DNA from: Streptomyces sp. AC550_RSS872 | Lineage (GTDB): Bacteria; Actinomycetota; Actinomycetes; Streptomycetales; Streptomycetaceae | NCBI RefSeq assembly: GCF_019049285.1 | Contig: NZ_JAGMUL010000145.1 | Coordinates: 1,940 to 65,939 of the forward strand | Length of the DNA: 64,000 nucleotides | Reading direction: 5' to 3' | Part shown: piece after piece, positions 36,604 to 46,007 of the stretch | Position numbering within the stretch: the first letter of the stretch is position 1 | Layout: the number at the start of each line of letters is the position of its first letter | Notes under the pieces: model-generated | The model's database searches: none | Told to the model about the DNA's origin: nothing | What the model saw: the letters and a program-made list of their open reading frames with translations, nothing else | Program-made: the position numbers and the translations under genes

Positions 36604-36951
36604 TCAGTTCCCCGGGCTCGTCGGCTGAGCCGGCGCACTCTCGGGCCGCGTCCAGCGCAGCCGTACGGCCAAGTGCCCTTCCGCCGCGGTCTTCGCGACG
36701 ACGGCACCGGCCTCCGCGGTGAACTTCATGCCGAAGTCGATCTCCATCTCCTGCGGGGCGAGGGCGAGCGCGGTGTCCACGACCGACCGCAGGGTGGGCA
36801 GTGTGGACTCCAGCGACTCCCGAAGCCGTCGCCGGGCCTCGACGATGCCGTCCTCACGGCGTGAGATCAGCTCAAGGCCCGGGGTGTCGTCGGCGACTTC
36901 CACCACGAGTTCGGAGCCCTCCGGCCCCTCGAAGCGCACCAGCTCGCTCAC
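36604..36951 (-). CDS. Trypco1-like (CU044_2847 family) protein
   Basis: A 115-residue protein matching the trypsin-co-occurring domain 1 pattern: a short N-terminal strand pair (VRFEGPEGSELVVEV), a central helix, then the family-typical MEIDFGMKFTAEAGAVVAK. The family is known for adjacency to trypsin-domain conflict proteins, exactly as here, six bases before the protease gene. The GTG at 36951 has GGAGG 8 bases upstream; a GTG at 36999 is a weaker choice. It may be a substrate, sensor or regulator of the protease. Confidence 0.8.
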   Translation of the reverse strand: MSELVRFEGPEGSELVVEVADDTPGLELISRREDGIVEARRRLRESLESTLPTLRSVVDTALALAPQEMEIDFGMKFTAEAGAVVAKTAAEGHLAVRLRWTRPESAPAQPTSPGN

Positions 36952-37180
36952 GGGTCCCCCTCCACCCTCGGCCTCGTCCGCACGACGAGGCCCGGACACT
37001 GGGTGCGCAGTCTAGATCCGAACCGGCCTGCTCCACAGGAGAATTCGGATGCGAGCAGGGGGGGCATTCGCGTCATCGAAAGGGGGTACGGGACAGGGGC
37101 GGGCAAGTACGCCCACCGGCTGGAACTTCGGCGCTACGCTGCTTCGGACAGCGGTGTGAACAGGGAAGCGGGGGGCGTGG

Positions 37181-38134
37181 ATGCCGGCTACGGACGACCC
37201 CGGTGCACTCGGGGACGGTTCCGGTGCTCAAGCCGCACTTTCGGCGCTCGGAGCCTCGCTGCGTCGTGCGGCGCAGGCGCTCGCGGGGATACGGGATGAC
37301 GACGGCGTTGCCGCACTCGACGGGCTGTTCGGTCTGTTCGACGTGCTGGAGGAGGTCCCTGCGCTGGCCGCCGGGGTTCCTCGTCTCGTGGCCGCCGCCC
37401 GGCCCGGAGAGCGGCTGGCGGAGGAGTTGGACAAGAAGCTCGCCGAGCTCGCCGCGCTCCACGGACAGGTTCGGGACGACCGAACGGCACTGAAACGGCT
37501 TGCCGACACCGAGGACGAGCTGTGCCAACGCCTCGCTGAGCACGCGGAGTTGCGGGAGCGCATCGAGGACCTTCGCCGCCTCGAACGCCTGGTGGACACG
37601 CTGGACGCGCTGAGCGGACAACAGCAGGTGGTGGACGAGCGCCTGGAGGTGCTGCGCTCCCGGGACACCTCCGCCGAGCAGGTTCTGGCCGCGGACTGCG
37701 GGGCGCTGGTGCGGCTCAGCAAGGACCAGCTGGACGCGCTCGGACCGCAGACCCGCGAGGCGGTGCGCCTGGCCGAGGAGAGCGACGAGCGGCTCACCGC
37801 GAAGAAGCGGGAGCTGGCCCGGGTCACCGCTGAGCTGGACGAGTCGCACCGGAACCTCGAAGCGGTCCGTGCCGAGCTCGGGGAGCGGATTCCGCAGTGG
37901 GAGCGATACGCGCGGGCGAACCGGGAGTTGGCGGAGGCGTTGTCCGCGTGGGAAGGCGTCGACGGCGGCGACATCGGCGAACGTCGCGAGGACCGGCTCG
38001 CCAAGCGCAGGACGGCACTTGAACGGGCGCGCCGCGTCGCCGCCGATGTGGAGCAACGCCTCGCCGGGATCGATCGGGTGCTTCGGGAGGCGCTGGAGGA
38101 GAGGGACGCAGACGCGAACGCCGGAGCGGCCTGA
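37181..38134 (+). CDS. Coiled-coil protein, uncharacterised
   Basis: A 317-residue cytoplasmic protein with long coiled-coil stretches (about residues 85-150 and 195-300), rich in Leu, Glu and Arg heptads such as RRLERLVDTLDAL. I do not recognise the family. It is divergent from the Trypco1/protease pair and convergent with the AAA+ gene, 11 bases away. It may be a structural adaptor of the island. Confidence 0.7.
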   Translation: MPATDDPGALGDGSGAQAALSALGASLRRAAQALAGIRDDDGVAALDGLFGLFDVLEEVPALAAGVPRLVAAARPGERLAEELDKKLAELAALHGQVRDDRTALKRLADTEDELCQRLAEHAELRERIEDLRRLERLVDTLDALSGQQQVVDERLEVLRSRDTSAEQVLAADCGALVRLSKDQLDALGPQTREAVRLAEESDERLTAKKRELARVTAELDESHRNLEAVRAELGERIPQWERYARANRELAEALSAWEGVDGGDIGERREDRLAKRRTALERARRVAADVEQRLAGIDRVLREALEERDADANAGAA

Positions 38135-38145
38135 TCTTCCGGCGG

Positions 38146-40770
38146 TCAGCGGCCAGGGGGCGGGACGTCGTCGGCGGTGAACGTGGAGTGGTCGGTGGCG
38201 TTGGGGTCGGTTCGGAGACGGCGGGCGAGTCGAGCCTCCATGGCGGGGAGGAGGCGGCGTACCTCGCGGGCGTTGCCGAACCCGTGGGGGTTGGCGCGAC
38301 GTCGCTCGTCGAACCACGGCCCGGCCCGCTCGGCGGCCTGAGGTGTGAGGACGTAGTCCTGGGCCGCAGCCCTTCGGCGCAGAATCTCGACGAGCTCCTC
38401 GGTGGTGTACGGCCGAAACTCCACGCGGTGCGTGAAGCGGGAGGCCAGACCGCTGTTGCTGTCCAGGAAAGCGTCCATTTCGCGGGGATAACCCGCGGCG
38501 ATCACGGAGAGCCGGTCGTTCCGGTTCTCCATCTCGCTGACCAGGGTGTCCACGGCCTCCTTGCCGAAGTCGGCGCCCTGGATGCCGGCACCGGCCGTCA
38601 GGCTGTATGCCTCGTCGATGAAGAGCACCCCGTCAAGGGCCTTGTACACGGCTTCGCGGACCCGGGGCGCGGTCTGGCCGACGTACTCGGCGACCAGGTC
38701 GGCACGTGTGGTCTCGACGAGATGGCCCGTGCGCAGTAGTCCGAGGGCGCGGAGCATCCTGCCGGTGGCCCGCGCCACGGTGGTCTTGCCGGTACCGGGC
38801 GGCCCGATGAACAGGAGATTCGGGGGATCGGGCAGACTCTGGCCGCGGGCTTGGCGGAGCCGGATGACCTCGGCAAGGTCGGTGAGCGTCTCACGCACCG
38901 AGTCGAGGCCGACCATGTCGTCCAGCTCGGACAGCAGGGTGTCGTTCTCGGGGGCGGGCGGGGACAGGAGGGCGCGGTATTTGTCCGGCAGGTCATCGAC
39001 GGTGAGTGGTTGCTCGGTGTCGCCGTCGATCCGGTTGGCCCACTCGGCGAAGATCTTCGAGCCGAGGTCGCGCATGGTGCCGGCGTTGCCGAAGTCGGGG
39101 CGGCGTGTGACGTACAGCTCGGTGGCGACCTTTAGCAGCTGATCGGCCAACGGCTCGTCCCAGCGCAGGCCGCGTTTCGCCAAGGACTTCAGCAGGATGG
39201 CGTGCAGCACGTCCGGCGGGTAGTCGTGAAAGGGGATGCGCTCGCCGAACCGGCGGACGAGGCCGGGGTCGGTGGCCAGGAACTCGTCGATCCTGTCCGG
39301 GTATCCGGCCGCAATCACCACGAGCCGGTGGCGGTCGTTCTCCATTCGGGTCAGCAGGGCCCGGATGACCTCCGGGAGGAAGCTGGCGCCCTCGCCGCTC
39401 AGGCCGTGCACCTCGTCGAGGAACAGCACCCCGTCCAAGGCCTGATCCACCACTGAGTTGGCGTGTCCGGCGGTCTGTCCGACATAGCCGGCGGTCAGGT
39501 CCTCGAGCTTGGTCTCCACCACATGGCCACGGCTCAGCACACCCAGTTCCCGGTACATCTCGCCGACGAGCCGGGCCACCGTGGTCTTCCCGGTTCCGGG
39601 CGAACCGGCGAACAGCAGGTGGGGTGAGGCCGTTTCGGCGTCCGTGCCGCGCCCGTCATTACGCAGCAGCCGTTCGGCGTTGATCCGCTTGCGCAACCGT
39701 TCCAGATGGGTCTTCACCTCTTCCAGACCCTTCAGGTCGGCCAACTGCTCGTGGGCCGGGCGCGCGTGCCGGCCGCCGGGCGCCCCCGCCCCTGGACTGC
39801 CGGAGCGGGGCAGCCAGCCGCGCGCGGCCAGCTCCTTGCCGCTGAGCGGAGTGTCGCCGAGGGACAGCAGGTGACTGCGCCAGTTCTTCACGGTGAGCGG
39901 TTGGGCCGCCATCGCTCGGACCACGGTGTCCAGTTCGCGCCAGTCGCCGATGCGCAGGCCGTGGCGGAGTCGCAACCGCTGGACGAGGCGGTGCAGTTCG
40001 GCCTCGTCGGGATAGCCGACGCGGACGGAGGGCGTGGACCGCCGACGCAGCCGGTCGGTCAGGCCGGGGTAACCGTGCAGCGATTCGACGTACTCCACAC
40101 AGGCGTCGAACGTCGGACGGGCGAAGACCAGGACGACCGGTTGGTCGTAGTCGCCGTGCCGGGCCCAGTCGCTGAAGAAGGTGTTGAGCGGGCGGGTGGC
40201 CTCGGTGTGCCGCAGGGTGCTCTCCGCCTCGGTGAACACCACGGCCGAACGGTCCGGAGGATTCGCCAGGTATCCGGCGAGGGTCATGACGGTGAACGGG
40301 TCGGAGAAGGCCCGCGGCGGCCCGGGCTCGGCGGGCGAGCCGGTCCGGTCCGCGGCCAAGGAGACGTTCCGTGTCTCGGCGGGCCCGGCGTTCCGTTCCT
40401 CCGCGGGCGGGCGGACCACCAGCCGGCCGAGTGGTCCGCGCAGTCTGGGATGGCGCATGAGCTCCGGCCCTGCGGAGCCCGCCGATTCCGTCGGCGTCCG
40501 CGGCGGCGCGTCGGCCTGGGCGCGGCCGGAGGGCCGGGACCGTGCCTCGGAGTCCGGGTCCAGGAAGTACAGGGGCCGGCGCTGGGAGCTGTAGGCCACG
40601 TACGCGCAGGAGTGGGCCCGCAGCAGGTGCCACAGCGCCGCGTCCAGGTTCCGTTCCCGGTAGTCGGTGCCGACGAAGGTGTCGTCCACGCCGGGCCCGA
40701 ACACCACGGTGAACGGTTCGCCGACGCTCAGCCGCAGGTCGGCGAAGCGGGAGCCGAGCCGGCCGGTCAT
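38146..40770 (-). CDS. Tandem CbxX/CfqX-type AAA+ ATPase
   Basis: An 874-residue protein with two complete AAA+ modules of the CbxX/CfqX (RuBisCO activase-like) class: Walker A GSPGTGKTTVAR near residue 390 and GPPGTGKTTVAR near 657, Walker B VLFLDEVHGL and VLFIDEAYSL. The first 340 residues look like a degenerate third module, with AAA-lid-like text but no P-loop (DRSAVVFTEAE region). Such ATPases remodel proteins. The ATG at 40770 overlaps the stop of the upstream coiled-coil gene (ATGA). Confidence 0.85.
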   Translation of the reverse strand: MTGRLGSRFADLRLSVGEPFTVVFGPGVDDTFVGTDYRERNLDAALWHLLRAHSCAYVAYSSQRRPLYFLDPDSEARSRPSGRAQADAPPRTPTESAGSAGPELMRHPRLRGPLGRLVVRPPAEERNAGPAETRNVSLAADRTGSPAEPGPPRAFSDPFTVMTLAGYLANPPDRSAVVFTEAESTLRHTEATRPLNTFFSDWARHGDYDQPVVLVFARPTFDACVEYVESLHGYPGLTDRLRRRSTPSVRVGYPDEAELHRLVQRLRLRHGLRIGDWRELDTVVRAMAAQPLTVKNWRSHLLSLGDTPLSGKELAARGWLPRSGSPGAGAPGGRHARPAHEQLADLKGLEEVKTHLERLRKRINAERLLRNDGRGTDAETASPHLLFAGSPGTGKTTVARLVGEMYRELGVLSRGHVVETKLEDLTAGYVGQTAGHANSVVDQALDGVLFLDEVHGLSGEGASFLPEVIRALLTRMENDRHRLVVIAAGYPDRIDEFLATDPGLVRRFGERIPFHDYPPDVLHAILLKSLAKRGLRWDEPLADQLLKVATELYVTRRPDFGNAGTMRDLGSKIFAEWANRIDGDTEQPLTVDDLPDKYRALLSPPAPENDTLLSELDDMVGLDSVRETLTDLAEVIRLRQARGQSLPDPPNLLFIGPPGTGKTTVARATGRMLRALGLLRTGHLVETTRADLVAEYVGQTAPRVREAVYKALDGVLFIDEAYSLTAGAGIQGADFGKEAVDTLVSEMENRNDRLSVIAAGYPREMDAFLDSNSGLASRFTHRVEFRPYTTEELVEILRRRAAAQDYVLTPQAAERAGPWFDERRRANPHGFGNAREVRRLLPAMEARLARRLRTDPNATDHSTFTADDVPPPGR

Positions 40771-42125
40771 GAGGCGCCGCCGGCCCTCTTCCGGAACCGG
40801 TTCAGGTCGGTTTCACGCGGCTCCGGAACGCCGGGCTCGCTCTCCAGCGCCCCGGTCGGGTGCCCCTCCTCCCCGAGTGCCTGCCGTACCGCCTCGACCC
40901 GGCCCCGGAGTTCGTGTTCCGCGGTCGTGTCGTAGTCGTAGGAGAGGACGCGCAGGATCTGCCCGGTCTCACCGTCCGCGGCGGGCAGGACCTGCACCAC
41001 GATCTTGTTGCCGGTCATGTGCTCGAGGACGGCGTGGTACGAGCGGCGCTCGTCCTCATCCTGGTACTCGCCGTCCACCAGCTCGTAGCCGCCGATCCGG
41101 GAAAGCGTCCCGGCCACCGAGTCGACGAGATTCACGCGGAGCTGTGAGGCGAGCAGCTGCATGCCGGCCCGGTCCACGACCTCGCCGAGCCGCTCCTCCA
41201 GGTCCGCCGCCTCGGCGAGCAGTTCGCGCTGTTCAGCGGCGGTCCTGGCATCGTCCCTGGCCCGGGAGAGCCGCTCGGCCACCTGCCCCCGCAGCTCTTC
41301 GAGCTCGCCCTCCGACCAGCGGTCCACGTCGAGTTCCACCCCGGGCAGCGGCCGGCCGTCGGGGCCCATGACCGGCCTGACCTCGTTCTGCGTGATCAGG
41401 GTCTCGACCAGGACCAGGGCGTCGGTGGCGGTGTCCTGGGCGAGCCGCCGCTCCAGCTCCCGGTGCTCGACGTCGAGACGCAGTTCGCTGAGGTCGAGGT
41501 AGGCGCTCTGCGACAGGGCGAGTGCGGCCTCGTACTGGCCGGCGTCGCTGTTGCGCCGCGCCGTGTCGAGGTCCAGGCGGAGTCGGTCGAGCCTGCCCGG
41601 GGCGTGCCGTTCGTGCGGCAGGGTGGTGGCGATGAGTTCGGCCATGGTGGCGCCGTCGGCGAGCCATTCCCGGGCTGCGGCCGCGGCACGTTCGCGGTTC
41701 CCGGCGATCTCGTCGACGCGTCCGGTCAGGTCGGCGATGTCGCGGCGACGCTGGTCGCGTTCGGCGGCGAGCTCGCGTTCCAGGGCCGCGCGCTGTTCCG
41801 CGAGCATGGAGCGGGTGTCGCGTTCGAGACGGTCCGCGGTGCCGCGCAGCTCCTGCTGTAGGCGCTCGGACTGCTCGCGCAGCCTGCGTCCGGTGTCCCG
41901 CTCCAGCCGCTGGGTGTGGGCCGCGAGGCCGGAGAGCGCCTGCTCGGTCCGGCGGGCCCGCTCCTCCAACTGGGCGCGCGTGCGGGCCTGGTCGGCCTCG
42001 GTCTGCCGCCGGACCTCCTCCAGCAGTCTGGGAACGTCGCGCCGGACCTGCTTGAGGTTCTGGGCCGCCCGCTGGGCCCGGTACCACTCGGTCTCGTCCA
42101 CCAGGATGCGCTTCTTGCCGCTCAT
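40767..42125 (-). CDS. Coiled-coil protein linked to AAA+ ATPase
   Basis: A 452-residue cytoplasmic protein. Residues about 20-180 form a long charged coiled coil (RRLREQSERLQQELRG pattern) and the C-terminal half is a globular domain of unknown family (GYELVDGEYQDEDERRSYH). It may be an adaptor that brings substrates to the AAA+ protein, to which it is translationally coupled. Two bases separate its start from the stop of the radical-SAM gene. Confidence 0.72.
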   Translation of the reverse strand: MSGKKRILVDETEWYRAQRAAQNLKQVRRDVPRLLEEVRRQTEADQARTRAQLEERARRTEQALSGLAAHTQRLERDTGRRLREQSERLQQELRGTADRLERDTRSMLAEQRAALERELAAERDQRRRDIADLTGRVDEIAGNRERAAAAAREWLADGATMAELIATTLPHERHAPGRLDRLRLDLDTARRNSDAGQYEAALALSQSAYLDLSELRLDVEHRELERRLAQDTATDALVLVETLITQNEVRPVMGPDGRPLPGVELDVDRWSEGELEELRGQVAERLSRARDDARTAAEQRELLAEAADLEERLGEVVDRAGMQLLASQLRVNLVDSVAGTLSRIGGYELVDGEYQDEDERRSYHAVLEHMTGNKIVVQVLPAADGETGQILRVLSYDYDTTAEHELRGRVEAVRQALGEEGHPTGALESEPGVPEPRETDLNRFRKRAGGAS

Positions 42126-42127
42126 GC

Positions 42128-42829
42128 TCAGTCGTCCTTACCTGGTCGGTTGGCCGCGATCCGGGCCCGGGGATGCCGGGGCGTCGCGTCGGGGGTCTCG
42201 GGAAGGGGCAGTCGCGAACGGGCCTCCTCCACCGCGGAGTCGAAGGCGGCGAGCAGTCCCGGAGGGGGGACTCCGACCAGCAGGGCGGTGGTCCCGTCGA
42301 CGGTGATCTCGGCGGTACGAGGCCGGCCCGTGAAGTCGTATCCACATCCCGCGAGCCGGGGCGTGAGGTGGTGGACGCGCTGGTTGCTGCTGCCCCGCAG
42401 CCCCTTGCCGTCGTCCAGGCCGGCGACGTACCGGCCGTCGATCAGCACATCCAGGAGGCCGAGCAGCTCGGTGACCCCGGGCTCGGGCGGGTGCGAGCGC
42501 AGCCGGTCCAGGCGGTGGCCGGTGAAACAGATCACCGAGAGGTCGCGCCGTACGCGGGCCGCGCGGACCAGCGCGGCGAGCCCGGCGGCCTGGGCCATCG
42601 GCTCGCCGCCGGAGAGCGTCAGGCCCGTCACACCGGGATCGGCGAGCAACTCCTCGGCCAGCTCGGCAGGATCCACGTGGCGGGCGGGGCGGTCCGGGAT
42701 CCACTCCGGTGCCAGACAGCCCGCACAGTGGAACGGGCAGCCCTGCACCCACACCACCGACCGGCGTCCCGGCCCCAGGGCATGGGTGCCGACCCGGGTG
42801 GCGGCGACGTTGAGGGTGAGGCCGGTCAC
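42128..42829 (-). CDS. Radical-SAM activase-like protein (NrdG-type, 4Fe-4S)
   Basis: A 233-residue protein with the radical-SAM cluster motif CPFHCAGC (Cys31, Cys35, Cys38) and the SAM-binding TLSGGEP. Its short core is like the activases NrdG and PflA, which place a glycyl radical on a partner, but no glycyl-radical enzyme is encoded in the window. The GTG at 42829 overlaps the vWA gene stop (GTGA). In this island it may modify a neighbouring protein. Confidence 0.8.
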   Translation of the reverse strand: MTGLTLNVAATRVGTHALGPGRRSVVWVQGCPFHCAGCLAPEWIPDRPARHVDPAELAEELLADPGVTGLTLSGGEPMAQAAGLAALVRAARVRRDLSVICFTGHRLDRLRSHPPEPGVTELLGLLDVLIDGRYVAGLDDGKGLRGSSNQRVHHLTPRLAGCGYDFTGRPRTAEITVDGTTALLVGVPPPGLLAAFDSAVEEARSRLPLPETPDATPRHPRARIAANRPGKDD

Positions 42830-44577
42830 GGCAGGTCCCGTTCCGAGGGGGCGGGTCGGTCCGACCGCGCCGTCGGTGGTGGCGGGGCGCTGCGCCAGGG
42901 CCCGTCCTGGTCGGCAGGGAGCGAACCGGGCCGCGGGATCGGCAGGGGGGCGGGCACCCCGGCGACTCCCAGTGCCGGCGACTGCTGCCCGTCGAGGTCC
43001 TGCCGGTAGGCGAAGCCGATGCCGTTGATCATGACTTCCTCGCCCGGTCGGCAGACGGCGTCCGCGCTGCGTGCCGCAGTGCCGTCCGGGCTGTAGCGCA
43101 GGTGCAACGCGACCCCGCGCCGGCCGTCGGCCGCCCGGAAGCGTCGGCCGTACACACGGCCGCGGCCGCCGATCTGCGGCGGCACGAGCGCCAACTGCCG
43201 CCCGCGCAGGACGATGTGGTCCTGCGGGCCGTCGCCATGCGGGGGCGACAGGACCAGTACGCCGCTCAGGACCGCCCGGTTGCGCCGCAGCCACAGCAGC
43301 AGGGCCGCGAAGAGGGCCGCCGCCGGAACGCCGATCAGCAGGGGCAGGGTCAGCTGCGAGCCGACCTCGGCCCGTAGCCGCAGCCCCTTCGCCGGTCCGT
43401 CCACCGCCGCCGGCACCTCGAACTTCACGTCGTCGAGCGTGGCCGCCCAGGGCGTCGCGACCTTGCCGTGCACGGTGAGGCCGACCTCGTCCTCCCAGGT
43501 CCGCCGGACCGGCGGCCAGCCGGAGTCGGGCTCGCCGCGCACCTGGACGTCGAACTGCCGTGCCGCGCCCGGTTTCAGGGACACCTGGTCCGGCAGGCCG
43601 GTGACGGTGAGCGGCTGTCCGTTCACGGTCGCCCTGAGGCCGGTCACGGTCAGCGGCAGCCGTTGGGTCGTGGCGGTCAGCGTCAGCGTGGCCGCCGCAC
43701 CGCCGCCGTCCAGGTCGAGGGCCTCGGCGGGCGACAACGTGGCCGTCACGCCCTTGCCCGCGTCCTGCGCGATCAGCCGCGCGGCCTTGCGCGCCCGGGC
43801 CCGTTCGGCGGCCCGTCCGAGGTACTCGGAGAGGCTCTGGACCGAATCCGGCCGCAGCTCACTGGTGTTCGGGACGATGCCGGCCAGCTGCGCGGTGCCG
43901 GACTCGTCGGTGGCGAGCGGCAGGGAGTAGGCGGCCAGTTCGTGCCCGTCGGCCAGCTTGTCGGCCCGGTCCCGCAGCGCGTTCCAGGCCGGCCCGTCGG
44001 GTTTGGGGTACTTGGAGCCCTTCGGCGGCTCGTGCTTGCCGTCCGTGAACATCACCACGGAGCCGACCTCGGCGGCGTCGGGCCGCTCCAGTTCGGTCAG
44101 ACCGCGGTCCAGGGCCGCTCCGATGTCGGTCCGCACACCCGAGGGACCGGCTTGGGCGGGCAGCCTGCCGATGATGCCCTTCGGGTCGGACGGGTGGCCC
44201 AGATAGACCGTCTCGGCCTTGTCTCCGAAGGTGAACAGCGCGACGTAGTCCTGCGGCGAGAGACCCGTCAGGAACGGCAGCAGCGCCGACCGGACCGACG
44301 AGTACCGTCCCTTGTTCAGCATCGAACCCGAGACATCCACCAGGACGACGTAGTCGGCGGGGACCTGGTCAAGGCCGAGCTCGGAGTAGATCTCGGAGCG
44401 GCTGGGCGCCGATCCGGCCCGGGTCGGATCGGCTGCCGGACCGGCTACGGCGGGAGTCGTCCCGGACGCCGCGGCGGCCAGGGCCGTGAGCACCAGGGCG
44501 GCGAGCCCGGCGACGGCACGGTGGACGGCACGGGCGCGCGTTCCTCCCGGCCTCGGGCGTGGCGACGGCTTGTTCAT
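42826..44577 (-). CDS. vWA-domain membrane-anchored protein
   Basis: A 583-residue protein with an N-terminal Ala/Leu-rich signal sequence (residues 19-46), a von Willebrand A domain with an intact MIDAS (Asp81-x-Ser83-x-Ser85 in DVSGSM, and TDGKHE later), Ig-like strands, a transmembrane helix at about 408-432 and a cytoplasmic FHA-like or beta-rich tail with Pro-rich end. The vWA domain would face outward and could bind a ligand or partner. The ATG at 44577 has GAGGAG upstream. vWA proteins are recurring parts of MoxR/vWA conflict systems. Confidence 0.82.
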   Translation of the reverse strand: MNKPSPRPRPGGTRARAVHRAVAGLAALVLTALAAAASGTTPAVAGPAADPTRAGSAPSRSEIYSELGLDQVPADYVVLVDVSGSMLNKGRYSSVRSALLPFLTGLSPQDYVALFTFGDKAETVYLGHPSDPKGIIGRLPAQAGPSGVRTDIGAALDRGLTELERPDAAEVGSVVMFTDGKHEPPKGSKYPKPDGPAWNALRDRADKLADGHELAAYSLPLATDESGTAQLAGIVPNTSELRPDSVQSLSEYLGRAAERARARKAARLIAQDAGKGVTATLSPAEALDLDGGGAAATLTLTATTQRLPLTVTGLRATVNGQPLTVTGLPDQVSLKPGAARQFDVQVRGEPDSGWPPVRRTWEDEVGLTVHGKVATPWAATLDDVKFEVPAAVDGPAKGLRLRAEVGSQLTLPLLIGVPAAALFAALLLWLRRNRAVLSGVLVLSPPHGDGPQDHIVLRGRQLALVPPQIGGRGRVYGRRFRAADGRRGVALHLRYSPDGTAARSADAVCRPGEEVMINGIGFAYRQDLDGQQSPALGVAGVPAPLPIPRPGSLPADQDGPWRSAPPPPTARSDRPAPSERDLP

Positions 44578-44646
44578 CGGATGAGAGCTCCTCGGACACG
44601 GCGGGCGGTGCGGACGGGGGCGGTGGGGACGGGGAGGTGGGACGGA

Positions 44647-45993
44647 TCAGTTTTCGGGCGGGACGGGCAGCGGGCCGAGCGGAAGGCGGGTCTCGGCGTC
44701 CGGGCCCTGCGCGACCGGGCGCAGCACAAGGTCCGCCGCCCCGTCCGCGCCGACGCGGACACCGACCCGGCAGAGCCCGTCCGGTGTGCCGGTGGGCAGC
44801 GCGACGTCCGGCAGTGGGACCGGGCGGCCGCCGGGGCCGACGGCCTCGATCCGCAGCGGACGCCGGGCCGCCGCCTCGGGCAGCACCTCGGCCGGCCGGC
44901 CGTCCCGCGCGGCGAACACGGTGGCGCCGCCCGGCTCCAGGACCCCGGGGGCGGCCAGTTCGAGCACCTCGGTGTGCAGTCGGCCGGCCCTGCGGGTGTG
45001 GGTACTGACGCGGACGGCGTACGGGTAGCGGTCGCAGGGGTCGGCGAGGCCCGCCGCCACCAGGGCGCCGCCGGCTGCCGCGGCGTACCCGGCGTCCACG
45101 TCCGCGGGCAGCGAAACCAGCCGGTGGCTCTCGCCCAACCGCCGGGTGAGCGGCTCCAGCCGGGCCAGGCCTCCGGCGAGCAGCAGGGGCGGTTGTTCCG
45201 TGGCGCCGGGCGGCGCGGCGACCTCGGCCAAGGCCCGCCGTACGGCGTCGATCAGCGGCGGGAGGGACGTCCGTACGGTCCCCGCGGTGATGTCCCTCTC
45301 GCCCAGGCGGTAGACCAGGGTGTCGTCGAAGGGGACGGGGCGGCTCATGGCCCGGCCGACGGCGAGCCCCAGTCGGCGGCCGTCGGGGTCGCCGTTGCGC
45401 ACGGCGGCGAGCAGGCGATGCCCTTCCTCGTCGTCGGGCAGGCCGGCGGCGGCGAGGAGTACCGCGTCAAGTTCCCTTCCCAGAAGGCCACTTGGGCCCG
45501 TCTCCTCGGCGGTGGCGCGAAGAAGGACCGAAGGGCCGCTCAGTGTGCAGCGTGCGGCGTCGACGAAGCGGGCCCCGACGTCGCACACGAGGTACTCCCC
45601 CGTGTCGGCCGCCTCGCCCGTGGTGTGCCGGACCAGGGCGAGCAGGGCGTGCGCGGTGCCGATCGCCCGCACCCGTGGGCAGCCCACCTCGGCGAGGGCG
45701 TCCGTCGCGGGGCCTGACAGCGCACGCGCGAAGCGGCGGGGCAGGACGACCACAGCCCCGGCGGGCGGACCGTATCGGGCGAGGTAGACGCCGTACGCCT
45801 CGCGCAGCGCGGCGACGAGCCGGTCGCGTTCGGCGGCGGGCCGGTCACGTACGGCTGCGGAGAGCGGCAGTCCCTCGCCCGGCACGTCACCGGGCAGCGG
45901 TACCGGAAGCGGCGGCCCGGCGCCGCGCCGCGCGGTGGCGAGCCGGGCGTACCGGGTGCCGATGTCGAGGGCGAGGGTGTGCGGTGGGTTCAT
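44647..45993 (-). CDS. Hsp70/actin-fold ATPase-like protein
   Basis: A 448-residue protein with an actin-ATPase fold. The phosphate-1 motif is LALDIGTRYARLA at the N terminus, YLVCDVGARFVDAA is a phosphate-2-like strand and LLLAGGLARLEPL an adenosine-site motif. About 115 C-terminal residues (VPLPDVALPTGT region) resemble a beta domain rather than a full DnaK substrate domain. It is probably a DnaK-like chaperone or switch. Start ATG 45993, with GAGGTGA upstream. Confidence 0.75.
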   Translation of the reverse strand: MNPPHTLALDIGTRYARLATARRGAGPPLPVPLPGDVPGEGLPLSAAVRDRPAAERDRLVAALREAYGVYLARYGPPAGAVVVLPRRFARALSGPATDALAEVGCPRVRAIGTAHALLALVRHTTGEAADTGEYLVCDVGARFVDAARCTLSGPSVLLRATAEETGPSGLLGRELDAVLLAAAGLPDDEEGHRLLAAVRNGDPDGRRLGLAVGRAMSRPVPFDDTLVYRLGERDITAGTVRTSLPPLIDAVRRALAEVAAPPGATEQPPLLLAGGLARLEPLTRRLGESHRLVSLPADVDAGYAAAAGGALVAAGLADPCDRYPYAVRVSTHTRRAGRLHTEVLELAAPGVLEPGGATVFAARDGRPAEVLPEAAARRPLRIEAVGPGGRPVPLPDVALPTGTPDGLCRVGVRVGADGAADLVLRPVAQGPDAETRLPLGPLPVPPEN

Positions 45994-46007
45994 GGGCGGT
46001 CGTCACC

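Noticed and set aside
43468..45717. A 749-codon plus-strand open frame opposite the vWA and Hsp70-like genes
   Set aside because: Arg/Gly/Val-rich low-complexity product with no domains; a shadow of the real genes.
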